A stretch of DNA of 26,200 nucleotides from Priapulus caudatus (lineage: Eukaryota; Priapulida; Priapulimorpha; Priapulimorphida; Priapulidae), in assembly GCF_000485595.1 (NCBI RefSeq), contig NW_014577454.1, forward strand, positions 108,194-134,393, read 5' to 3'. Positions within the stretch are counted from its first letter, which is position 1; each line of letters starts with the position of its first letter. Below, piece by piece: positions 18,718-26,200 of the stretch. The notes beneath the pieces were generated by a model. The model was not told where the DNA came from. It was given only the letters and a program-made list of their open reading frames with translations, and searched no databases. A program made the translations under genes and the position numbers.

Positions 18718-18814
18718 GGCGTGGGCGTCTTTGTGTTTAATATACTGCTAAACAACGAGCTGATGGATGAACTTGGTCGAATCTCATCCGGTGAAACTCG
18801 GAATGCAACCACGG
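18718..18814 (+). CDS. Adhesion GPCR exon: TM7 and start of the tail
   Basis: 97 bases between CGTTCACAG and GTAAGT. Reading from the first base it gives GVGVFVFNILLNNELMDELG and RISSGETRNATT, leaving one base. This matches the family 'QG..IF..... N.EV...' end of TM7 and helix 8. The frame is fixed by this match and by the in-frame continuation into 19098; the other frames stop within the exon. Confidence 0.85.
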
Positions 18815-19097
18815 GTAAGTTATTTAGTACGTCACACGCTCGTTCGCTTGACGCATTCTCCAAACAACGCGCCAAATCTCATTTAACGCCATAATTATTA
18901 TATACAATCCAATAGAAGAATTTAGAGTAAAACCGAATACGATAGAACAGTCGAATAAAGTGCAATGTTTACCGGGTGCATTTAAACGAAAGATTATGTC
19001 GACGAGTTTTAGCTGTAACGGATTTAACACGACTGGTGGATAGTTTTTAGTAATTAATACGTGGATAATAGAACTAATGGGTTCGTCTCTTGAACAG

Positions 19098-19144
19098 ATG
19101 AAGGCTTGCCGATAGAGTATAGACTCGCTGATAAGGAGGAGTAA
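19098..19144 (+). CDS. Adhesion GPCR last exon: short C-terminal tail and stop
   Basis: Acceptor TTGAACAG; two bases complete Asp, then EGLPIEYRLADKEE and a TAA stop at 19142-19144. The cytoplasmic tail after TM7 is therefore only about 40 residues, without a PDZ-ligand ending I recognise. The bases GGAGGA|GTAAGG overlapping the stop also resemble a splice donor, so an isoform with a longer tail cannot be excluded. Confidence 0.7.
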
Positions 19145-19920
19145 GGAATGGATGGAAGGAAAGAGGTTGGTGTGTTTATCAACTGATTGGTGAGGGTGAA
19201 GGTGATCCTAAGCCGTTGCCGTAAAAAAAAACACAATATACGATGAAGAATATAATATCTAAATAAGATAATTACACATAAGTATAAGTACTTAACACAT
19301 TAGAAGATTCCAATACGATGTTTACTGATATCAAGCTGATATATTTCTCTGCATAATATAATGTAGGTGTGAATAGGTAAGACATTATAAATTTATATAT
19401 CGCAGGAGAACTTATCATATCTTATGGAGGCGAGATGCAAAGTTTTCATGCTGATATAGTGTATACATACACAGCTGTTTACCTTACTAGCTTTACCACG
19501 CGTATGCAAATAGATTCATTAAAGTTAAAATGTAATTAAAAAACTCAAATTCATAATTACCTGTTATATCTGTGTGGGTTTCACCGTGCCGTGGACATTA
19601 CGCGAATATAAGCGTAAAATGCATTTCACATTCATCACTGCTGCCACAATTGATCACGTAGATTTATTTTACAAGACAAGATAAGTAATGATGAGCTACG
19701 CAAGGATTCGGTTACTCTGTTTTGAAACATTATTCTGCAATAAATGCTAAACCACACTGTGGTAAAATGCAAATACTGTTTGTATCTTTATCTGTGAATT
19801 ATTCCGATATTTATTCACAATTTATTACATAGATCTATTCTGCGTTACCCCTATCCACATTAAATGCATAGTCATCACAAAATATACGACGAAAATTACC
19901 ACAGTGCACCACGGCAGGGA

Positions 19921-19955
<35 letters not shown>

Positions 19956-20261
19956 TGTGTAAGTAATGTAAATAAAAATTCTTATGTTTTAACTGCGAGC
20001 TTTTAAGATAGTATAAGTCCTCGTTAGGCTGCAACTTCAGACATACGGGGCAACATATTGTCTCTTCAAAAGCTCGCATATGAAATATAGGACACCGTTT
20101 TTCTATATTTTCATCTCACAAAGCATCAAATCGTAAGGGAGATCTTACAGTAAGGATGTTACAAGTGGTAGGCACATACACTACGACATGCATGCAATCG
20201 CAAGCAGTGGGCATTTAATGTTCTCTCCGTATTTAATCGCGATTCTTCGCTATAGATGGCG
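19145..20261. other. Intergenic region between convergent genes
   Basis: AT-rich spacer with an (AT)n run at 19924-19951. Possible polyadenylation hexamers: AATAAA on + at 19739-19744 and 19971-19976 (receptor side), and on - at 19821-19826 and 19810-19815 (PTB gene side). The choice between them is a guess. No gene is supported here. Confidence 0.6.
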
Positions 20262-22649
20262 CTACGGTAGATATCCCAGCGCATCCCGGAACGTGGCTGA
20301 GGAGCAAGCGGTAGTAGTATTGCGGCTCCTATCCCTGCCACTGACGTCGCAGTCATAACGCGCTGCCACCGCCTCGTCACCTTCGTCTGGCGTTGCCCGA
20401 CCGCTACGACCTTCTAGAGAGTAGCTGTTGGGTGTGACGTAAGGCGAGCTAGGGTGGTGTAGGTGGTGCGGTGGTGAACGGTTGACGGGCTTGTAGCAGG
20501 GTGGTGAGGTGTTGTGGGGCGGTGAGCCAGATGTGGTACGGGGTGTGTGGTGTGGTGGCGAGGTGTTGTGGGGCGGTAAGACAGATGTGGTACGGGGTGT
20601 GAGGTGTGGTGGTGAGGTGGTGTGGGGCGGTGAGCCAGATGTGGTACGGGGTGTGAGGTGTGGTGGTGAGGTGGTGTGGGGCGGTGAGCCAGATGTGGTA
20701 CGAGGTGTGAGGTGTGGTGGCGAGGTGGTGTGGGGCGGTGAGCCAGATGTGGTACGGGGTGTGAGGTGTGGTGGTGAGGTGGTGTGGGGCGGTGAGCGAG
20801 ATGTGGCACGGGGTGTGAGGTGTGGTGGCGAGGTGGTGTGGGGCGGTGAGCGAGATGTGGTACGGGGTGTGAGGTGGGATTGTGAGGTGTTGTGGGGCGG
20901 CGATACAGGCGTGGTACGGCGTGTGTGGTGTGGTGGTGAGGTGGTGTGAGATGGTGATACAGGCGTGGTACGGGGTGTGAGGTGTGGTGGTGAGGTGGTG
21001 TGGGGCGGCGTAACAGACAATGCGCGGAGTGTTAGGTGGGATTGTGAGGTGTTGTGGGGCGGCGATACAGACGTGGTACGGCGTGTGTGGTGTGGTGGTG
21101 AGGTGGTGTGGGGCGGCGTAACAGATGCGGTGCGGTGTGTACGGTGTGGTGGTGAGGTGGTGTGGGGCGGCGTAACAGATGCGGTGCGGTGTGTACGGTG
21201 TGGTACTGGTGAAGGTTGCCTGCCTCGCTGCTCCCTCGCCGTACTATCACGGCACGGCGTGTACGACCAGTTGGATAGACTCACGTGCGACGCGCTGCCG
21301 TTGCTGCTGCTGCTGCTGCTGCTGCTCCACGAAGAGTCCCTTCTCTCATGTCTGATGCGCACGAGGTCGGACACCGCCTGCACACCGCGTCCGATCAGCA
21401 TCGCTGCACCACCACGCTTCTTCACCTTAGCGTAGAGACCGCCCATCGTGCTCGAACCGGCCACAGATGGCGCGCGCGTCGACTGGTTGATGACCTCGTC
21501 CGGGTCGAAGAACGGGTAGACTTTGACGCCCCCTGTCGGGACCTTCGCCGCGTAAGAGCCGACGGCGTACGCGGGCGCGCTCTGGCGGCCGGTGCGAAGG
21601 CTAAGCATGTTGATGCCGTATTCGTACGGCTGGCAGATGTCGCTCTTCTCGCAACCGGGGAGGTACTTTTTTCGTAGATTAAATTGCTTGGGCGCTTCGT
21701 AATCCCGAGAACGACCGAAGGCACCGTCGATCGCAGCGCCGCCACTCGTGTCCGCGGCGAGCGGCCGCAACTCACCGACATTATCCTCGGCGTCTCTCTC
21801 CTCGCAGTTGGCATTGCGCCAGAACTGACTAGCTTCACGCTGATAGGTCGGAATTTGTGGACGCCGCCGCCCTATCAATCGCCTGCGAGATCGTAGCGAA
21901 TCGGAGCTCGCGACGATATCCGAACCAACCGGATACGCGACGATGGCGCTGCTGTCGTCGCCGTCGCCGCTACTTTCGGCAGCGGCCGCCAGGCGGCGCG
22001 GCAGTCCCCAGCTGTCGTAGAGCACGCGCTCGAACAGGCGTCGCTTGTGGTCGCGCTGCGCGCTCGCGAGAGCGGCGACGATGTTTCTCGCGTCGGTCTC
22101 GCGAGAACAGACGAACGCGTGGCAGTCGACGACGCTCGAGCGACCGCCGCGCCGCGTCACGCAGACGAATATCGGCGGATGCCAGACGCGCGCGAGCAGG
22201 CGCGCATACAGCGTCTGATACTCGTCGCCTAGCGACGAATCTGCTGCGGGAGGCGCCCCCTCGCGGTCGAGCGGTTCGAAGGCGCCGCACAGACGCTTGT
22301 TGAGTAACCGACAGCGGAAGCGGACGGCGGCGGCGAACGAGACGTTGGCGATGGCGTAGCGCGTTTCGCGCAGGTCGCCGCCGCTGTCCTTGTAGAGCAG
22401 TCGCAGACCGGCTCCGCAAACGACCAGACGTCGGTACTGCGGCCGCTCGGTGCGCGCGCGCGTAACGTAGCGGTGGTAGAGACGCGTCAGCGCCTCCTGT
22501 GATGCTGTTAGCGGCCTGGCGACTGTGCGCATGCGCTCGCCGCCGAGGTACTCCAACTCGAATCGCTTCGTCGGCATGGCTGCCTCCACTGCGTTCACGC
22601 GTCGCGCGTTCGTCCCTGGCGTGAATGGCTTCATCTCTCCACGATTCAT
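20262..22649 (-). CDS. PTB/PID-domain protein with a Pro/Thr/Ser/His repeat tail
   Basis: A single 796-codon open frame with an in-frame stop (TAA at 22686-22688) upstream and the first ATG at 22649. Residues about 28-205 look like a phosphotyrosine-binding (PTB/PID) domain: KRFELEYLGGERM (first strand, 'YLG'), LVVCGAGLRLLY, RYAIANVSFAAAV, IFVCVTRR, then DCHAFVC and a C-terminal helix DARNIVAALASAQ. An extra 45-residue stretch interrupts the fold before IFVCV. PTB adaptors bind NPxY-type tails at the membrane; FAM43-like proteins are one candidate family but I cannot assign it. Residues about 210-480 are low in known motifs, with a Ser run (441-449). Residues about 482-720 are 18-residue repeats. 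The last 75 residues are unique. High GC, intronless ORF, convergent with the receptor gene. No predicted link in function. Confidence 0.82.
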   Translation of the reverse strand: MNRGEMKPFTPGTNARRVNAVEAAMPTKRFELEYLGGERMRTVARPLTASQEALTRLYHRYVTRARTERPQYRRLVVCGAGLRLLYKDSGGDLRETRYAIANVSFAAAVRFRCRLLNKRLCGAFEPLDREGAPPAADSSLGDEYQTLYARLLARVWHPPIFVCVTRRGGRSSVVDCHAFVCSRETDARNIVAALASAQRDHKRRLFERVLYDSWGLPRRLAAAAESSGDGDDSSAIVAYPVGSDIVASSDSLRSRRRLIGRRRPQIPTYQREASQFWRNANCEERDAEDNVGELRPLAADTSGGAAIDGAFGRSRDYEAPKQFNLRKKYLPGCEKSDICQPYEYGINMLSLRTGRQSAPAYAVGSYAAKVPTGGVKVYPFFDPDEVINQSTRAPSVAGSSTMGGLYAKVKKRGGAAMLIGRGVQAVSDLVRIRHERRDSSWSSSSSSSSNGSASHVSLSNWSYTPCRDSTAREQRGRQPSPVPHRTHRTASVTPPHTTSPPHRTHRTASVTPPHTTSPPHHTRRTTSVSPPHNTSQSHLTLRALSVTPPHTTSPPHLTPRTTPVSPSHTTSPPHHTRRTTPVSPPHNTSQSHLTPRTTSRSPPHTTSPPHLTPRATSRSPPHTTSPPHLTPRTTSGSPPHTTSPPHLTPRTTSGSPPHTTSPPHLTPRTTSGSPPHTTSPPHLTPRTTSVLPPHNTSPPHHTPRTTSGSPPHNTSPPCYKPVNRSPPHHLHHPSSPYVTPNSYSLEGRSGRATPDEGDEAVAARYDCDVSGRDRSRNTTTACSSATFRDALGYLP
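20490..21205 (-). repeat. 54-bp coding minisatellite
   Basis: About 13 copies of a 54-base unit (18 codons; typical peptide SPPHTTSPPHLTPRTTSG) inside the PTB gene. Copies towards the 3' end of the gene are nearly identical and those nearer the PTB domain are more diverged (RTHRTASVTPP). The unit length keeps the frame, and differences between copies are mostly substitutions. The open frames on the opposite strand and in other frames are shadows. Confidence 0.9.
21298..21328 (-). repeat. Serine-coding CTG/AGC repeat
   Basis: Run of CTG on + (AGC on -) encoding the Ser run at residues about 441-449 of the PTB protein. A short coding microsatellite, likely variable in length. Confidence 0.8.
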
Positions 22650-22911
22650 CCACGGATGAGGATGCTGGTCGTCATGACGACGCCGTTATCGTGCCTGCCC
22701 GGCTGCGTCCGCTCTGTGTCCTCGACGATGGAGACACGTGAATGAGACCGTGCTTATAGTGGCACGGAGCCACAACCTATCCGGCTTTCGTTAGCGCGTC
22801 GGAGTGCGTGGAGTTTAGCATATAGATCTGCCGACGCAAGTCGCATTTGAAACGGAGTCGAGGACATGCGTCTTGCATACACGCCGCTGGTTGCTCTGCA
22901 TTGCGTCATCT
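22650..22911 (-). promoter_or_regulatory. Upstream region of the PTB gene
   Basis: GC-rich leader that would hold the 5' UTR and perhaps the promoter. I see no TATA box placed with confidence, and a non-coding first exon further upstream is possible. Placed by position only. Confidence 0.3.
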
Positions 22912-23445
22912 GTCTCAGTATCTATTATAGCATGCTAACAACTCCTATGTTCCAGTATCCGCTATAACATGCTCACTTCTCTTATATCCCCGCATCCGTT
23001 ATAACATGCTCATATCTCCTATATACCACCAGCATCTGCTATAACATGCTCATATCTCCTATATATCCCAGCATCTGCTATAACATGTTCACACCTCCTA
23101 TGTATGGCGCAAAGCATCGCTGCTATAACATGTTCACAGCGACCGCAAGTACCCTCCTATGTATGCCAGCATCCGCTAATAACATGCTCATCTCACTATA
23201 TCCACCAGCATCGTGTCATAAACATGCTCATAATCTCCTATAATCTCCGCATCCGCTATAACATGCCTATCTCCCTATATGATACCCCACGGCATCTCCT
23301 ATAACATGCCATATCTCGCTACTAGTATTCATGGCATGACCGCCTAATAACATGCTAACACCTCCTATGTATGCCAGCATCAGCTATAACATGTTCACAC
23401 CTCCTATATCCAAGCATCCACGATAACATGGTAATATCTCCTATG
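22912..23445. repeat. Degenerate 37-45 bp tandem repeat
   Basis: About 13 copies built on CATCCGCTATAACATGCTCA followed by a TATCTCCTATAT-type segment. ATAACATG recurs at 22964, 23001, 23041, 23080 and 23125, then at similar spacing. Copies differ by substitutions and indels. It is intergenic, and the short frames across it are artefacts. Confidence 0.8.
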
Positions 23446-24205
23446 CTCCACTCTCACTCGGACCGACCTGTCATGTCACTGCATCTGCCAGCTATGATTT
23501 ATCGTTTATACGTAACCACCGCAGGTCATCGAATGATCGCTGCTACGGATGGACGCGAACACTTACCTAACCCGGAGCCATCAGCAAGCGGCTGGCCTCG
23601 CATCGCCTAACGCATCAACTCATAGGCGGTTACGCGTGCACTGCCCTGACCCATCACGCGAGGCGTATAAACTAGTCACAGGGTGCTGCGCAATTAGGAT
23701 GCGCGGGGCTAGCACTCGAAAAGCGAGTTCGATTTCACAACGGGTTACGTACGCGGCGATGCTACGTGCAAATTTCCCCTAAATGATCGACGTGTCTGTC
23801 GTTAATATTATAGTACCAGGAGTGAATAATAATAGACTACTAATACTATATAATATATAATAATATATTATTCGCTTCTGATAGTACGTCTAGGTGACGT
23901 AATTGCGATGCACATATAGAAAAGTACTGCGTGCATAAAATCCCGGGCAATTAGCACACGCAGTATGTATCGCCGGTCGTAAAAGTAGGTGTGTACGCGC
24001 GGGTGCGTGTTTGCTGTTGACACGCTGAGGTTATGGGGTGGGGGGGGGTAGGCTACGGTGGCCCCCTCCCCGAGCCACCCACTTAATTGAGACATCCTCT
24101 CAAAATATCGCTGATCGGCTGCTGTCGTTAAATGGTCCGTTACAGGTGCGCGCGCCGCTGCGGTCATACGCAGCCCCGGGTGGGGTCAGAAGGAACTAGG
24201 CAGCA
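23446..24205. other. Intergenic stretch, no gene seen
   Basis: Mixed composition with an AT-only run (about 23822-23870) and a G-run facing a C-run (GGGGTGGGGGGGGG near 24033 and GCCCCCTCCCC near 24060) that could form a hairpin or G-structure. No coding or RNA gene is supported. Confidence 0.5.
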
Positions 24206-24207
24206 CG

Positions 24208-24256
24208 CGATGTGATGTGTGTGTGTGTGTGGGGTGCGCGCGCGTGTGTGTGTTGT

Positions 24257-24299
<43 letters not shown>

Positions 24300-24380
24300 G
24301 TGCATGGTGCGTGTGTTAGTGTGTGTGGGTGCTGTGTGTGTTGTGTTGTGTGTTGTGTGTCTGCTGTTGTGTGCATGTGT
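24208..24380. repeat. (GT)n tract
   Basis: GTGT run with GGG, GC and TTG breaks. Cys/Val frames on + and Thr/His frames on - are repeat artefacts. Confidence 0.9.
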
Positions 24381-24920
24381 GCGTGCGGGCCATCCGTTAC
24401 GAGTAGTCGCTTACATATGGAATCCAAACGATAAAGGTCGCCTGTGCTAACACGAACCTGTGTGTAGAACAGTCGGAAACAAAATATTCTATACATAAAT
24501 TCTGTATCTGTCTAATTGCGTGTCTTGTAGGGCTATACACATACCGTGTGCAAGTACGCCTGTACGCACGCACGAATGCCAACCTATGCACGCATGCATA
24601 CAGGCACACGATAAACGTATGCACAAATTCAGCCACACTTGTTGACTGACACTTGCTCTTACCCATACAATTGTTTAAAATCTCGCAATCTTATAACGTG
24701 GAGGCAAGAAAACCTAATTCCGTCTTACTAGTCCTCATATTAACCGCGTAAAGCAAGTGTAACTCGGCAGCGACATTATATCATTTCGGTCATGCATGGG
24801 TTAAATAACTATACGGCTTGTAAGGGCCAAATTTCAGGTTAAGCTAAGTGTATGACTAAAGAGGGCGACTCACGCTTATTGTGGTAATCACGCATGTAAG
24901 CACATGACTTGTGGCTAACG
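24381..24920. other. Intergenic stretch, no gene seen
   Basis: AT-rich with alternating ACGC/TGCA patches near 24540-24610. I see no splice-bordered frame or RNA gene. Confidence 0.45.
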
Positions 24921-25126
24921 CTCCATTAGGAGTGTTACCAACTTTGATATCATTAATGATTAATGATTAATGATTAATGATTGATAATCCTAGCCCTAAC
25001 CCTAACCCTAACCCTAACCTAAATGACATTAAACCACAAACTAATATATGACCATGACCATATATATATATAAATATATTATTATGAGCATTAATGACAT
25101 TAAAGTTGGAAACACTCCTAATGGAG
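24921..25126. mobile_element. Inverted-repeat element (MITE-like) with telomere-type core
   Basis: Terminal inverted repeats of 37 bases (24921-24957 and 25090-25126) agree at 34 positions; each begins CTCCATTAGGAGTGTT read inward. Inside are four ATTAATG-type heptamers (about 24951-24980), then (CCCTAA)n at 24993-25020, an AT-rich segment and a repeated ATGACATTAAA. The element is 206 bases with no coding capacity. No obvious target-site duplication flanks it, so the superfamily is open. Confidence 0.7.
24993..25020. repeat. Interstitial telomere-type (CCCTAA)n
   Basis: About four and a half units of CCCTAA, ending CCTAA. This is the C-rich strand of the TTAGGG repeat used at many metazoan telomeres. 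It is enclosed by the inverted repeats of the element described for 24921-25126. Confidence 0.9.
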
Positions 25127-25884
25127 TATCACCTTGACTTGTAGTGCTTCGAACAGATATGCCAAGTGGCCTTGCTTACGAGTCAGGTTGAGAATGCAGA
25201 CTGCATGCAACAGTTTCGAGTATGTTTTAGTTAGTGTACTCTGTCGTCATGTAAAATTATCGTAGCCATAAAACATGGTAAGTCATAGTTTACATACTAA
25301 TATTAAAATACTTAAAATCTTTATTCATGTTAAAGAAATGTTATATAAATTTGTTACTTACAACTTTACATTATGTTGCTTTAGCTGAGCTTGAATCATG
25401 TTAAGTAGTATACATTCTGTATACGAGTATATTCATGTATATTCTGATGTACTGAATATAGAATAGTTTGTAAATTACAGTAATCTTTGGAACGAAGTAA
25501 TAAATGGTTGACGAATAAAAACGACACCGGTAACGACAGCCTAAGCTCTACACGACTGATTCGGCGCGATTCCTACCAACAGTCCCACTATACAATAACA
25601 GTAATATCGGATCTATAAGGTGTACGGTCTATGGACATCATGCTAGATACTATATCGCCCCGCGCCAAACGCGGTGCGCGGTCATGCGGCAAGATGCGCG
25701 CAGTCGACGTGCTCTTTCCGCGCGTGACATCGGACCGTGCGCCGAGAGAATCGTGGCATGTCGATGCCACTTTCTCGATGTCGATCGAGCATGTCGATGG
25801 TGTAATACTTACACTAGCCTAGTGTCACTATCGATGCGTTATCGCTTAATTGTGTCAACTCTTGCCCCAGTGTCGCTAACTCAC
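25127..25884. other. Intergenic or intronic stretch
   Basis: AT-rich to about 25500, then GC-richer. The part 25630-25800 has repeated TGTCGATG motifs. Open frames on both strands lack family motifs; nothing is called. Confidence 0.4.
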
Positions 25885-25996
25885 CTTTGTAACATCGCTC
25901 GGTGGCTCTCATGCATTGAACATATTGGTAATCGCGACATCGTCCACTACATCTAAATGCTCGTTTAACCTCATTAAAACTTGATAGATGGCGCAA
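25885..25996 (-). CDS. Candidate cysteine-rich exon, family unknown
   Basis: On the minus strand an open frame LRHLSSFNEVKRAFRCSGRC continues with RDYQYVQCMRATERCYK and one extra base before an excellent donor, ACAAAG|GTGAGT. The Cys spacing is C-x3-C-x7-C-x6-C. The acceptor (GCATCAG) is plausible but has a weak pyrimidine tract. This may be an exon of a small secreted or Cys-rich protein whose other exons lie outside the window or to the left. No family recognised. Confidence 0.35.
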
Positions 25997-26050
25997 CTGA
26001 TGCGCATCTGCGATAGCGTGTAATATAACCGCTTATTGTCCGTCGTGCGC

Positions 26051-26061
26051 TATATATATAC

Positions 26062-26115
<54 letters not shown>

Positions 26116-26200
26116 GCGTGTGCGTGTGCGTGTGCGTGTGCGTGTGCGTGTGCGTGTGCGTGTGCGCGTGCGCGTGCGCGTGCGCGTGCGCGTGCGCGTG
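26051..26200. repeat. Compound microsatellite at the window edge
   Basis: (TA)n, then (TG)n, then (TGTGCG)n, then (TGCGCG)n, in clean succession. It continues past the window. Confidence 0.95.

Larger units (their letters stand above)
6878..19144 (+). other. Adhesion (class B2) GPCR gene, partial, scrambled assembly
   Basis: A cell-surface receptor with an extracellular stalk (HRM end, GAIN, GPS) and seven membrane helices. In the family, the GAIN domain cuts its own chain at the GPS and the new N-terminus acts as a tethered agonist. Recognition rests on the GPS pattern C-A-C-L-H-C-T-N-F-A, the TM3 motif HFFCLAVFMWML, an ECL2 Cys-Trp, the TM6 motif W-T-F-G-L-L, and TM7 GVGVFVFNILLNNE with a short Glu-ending tail. 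Exon phases agree from 14485 to the stop at 19142-19144 except at one junction (17969/18718). In the GAIN region the true exon order appears to be 6878, 7160, then block B (1870, 2352, 3677, 4044) or its noisy copy B'. The 5' end and the signal peptide are not established. The subfamily cannot be assigned from sequence alone. Confidence 0.85.

Noticed and set aside
19990-20082. Minus-strand frame with CCPVCLKLQ, suggesting a RING or zinc finger
   Set aside because: Only one Cys pair is present, the frame runs into an AT repeat, and it lies between two gene ends.
20509-21435. Long + strand frames (146 and 156 residues, Val/Gly/Arg/Cys-rich)
   Set aside because: They are antisense shadows of the 54-bp coding repeat of the PTB gene on the minus strand.
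21970-22653. 227-residue Arg-rich minus-strand frame overlapping the PTB gene, with an ATG just upstream
   Set aside because: A shifted frame of GC-rich coding sequence; the PTB motifs are in the other frame.
23640-23760. tRNA or tRNA-derived SINE (GAGTTCGATTTC resembles a B box)
   Set aside because: I could not form the T-arm, anticodon or acceptor stems, and there is no convincing A box at the right distance.
24993-25020. Chromosome end
   Set aside because: The CCCTAA run is only about 28 bases and is enclosed by inverted repeats with ordinary sequence on both sides.

Overview
This is animal nuclear DNA: introns with GT-AG borders, very many simple repeats, an internal (CCCTAA)n array (the metazoan-type telomere motif), and two typical metazoan protein families. 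I cannot name the species; a marine or other non-model invertebrate is an inference. The window has one 10-N gap (13661-13670), and much of its left half shows the single-base insertion/deletion noise of unpolished long reads.

The main gene is on the + strand: an adhesion (class B2) G-protein-coupled receptor spread over small exons. Read in exon order with splice phases checked, it encodes the probable end of a hormone-receptor-like (HRM) domain (6878-6966), a GAIN domain (7160-7367, then 1870-1975, 2352-2462, 3677-3771 and probably 4044-4118), the GPS cleavage motif (14485-14596), and seven membrane helices plus a short tail (15223-19144). The GAIN exons are placed 5' of the HRM exon here because the assembly is scrambled. 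Blocks A (about 367-1440) and B (1441-4318) recur as A' (4348-5280) and B' (8934-11948), with about 3.6 kb (block C) lying only between A' and B'. The GPS block is also present twice, as a noisy copy (11949-13660) and a clean copy (13671-15170) on either side of the N gap.

Downstream, convergent on the - strand, is a single-exon 795-residue protein (20262-22649) with an N-terminal PTB/PID-like domain and a tail of 18-residue Pro/Thr/Ser/His repeats encoded by a 54-bp minisatellite. About 1.1 kb of AT-rich DNA separates the two 3' ends.

From 22650 to 26200 the DNA is intergenic or intronic. It holds a degenerate 37-45 bp tandem repeat, GT tracts, a 206-bp inverted-repeat element carrying telomere-like repeats, one possible cysteine-rich exon on the - strand, and a compound microsatellite at the edge.

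The receptor should sit at the cell surface, with its extracellular GAIN domain self-cleaving at the GPS to expose a tethered agonist. The PTB protein should be a cytoplasmic adaptor. Nothing in the sequence links the two functionally. The points most worth following are the unusual H-C-T cleavage triplet, the GPS exon set between a pyrimidine minisatellite and a purine tract, and the telomere-repeat element.
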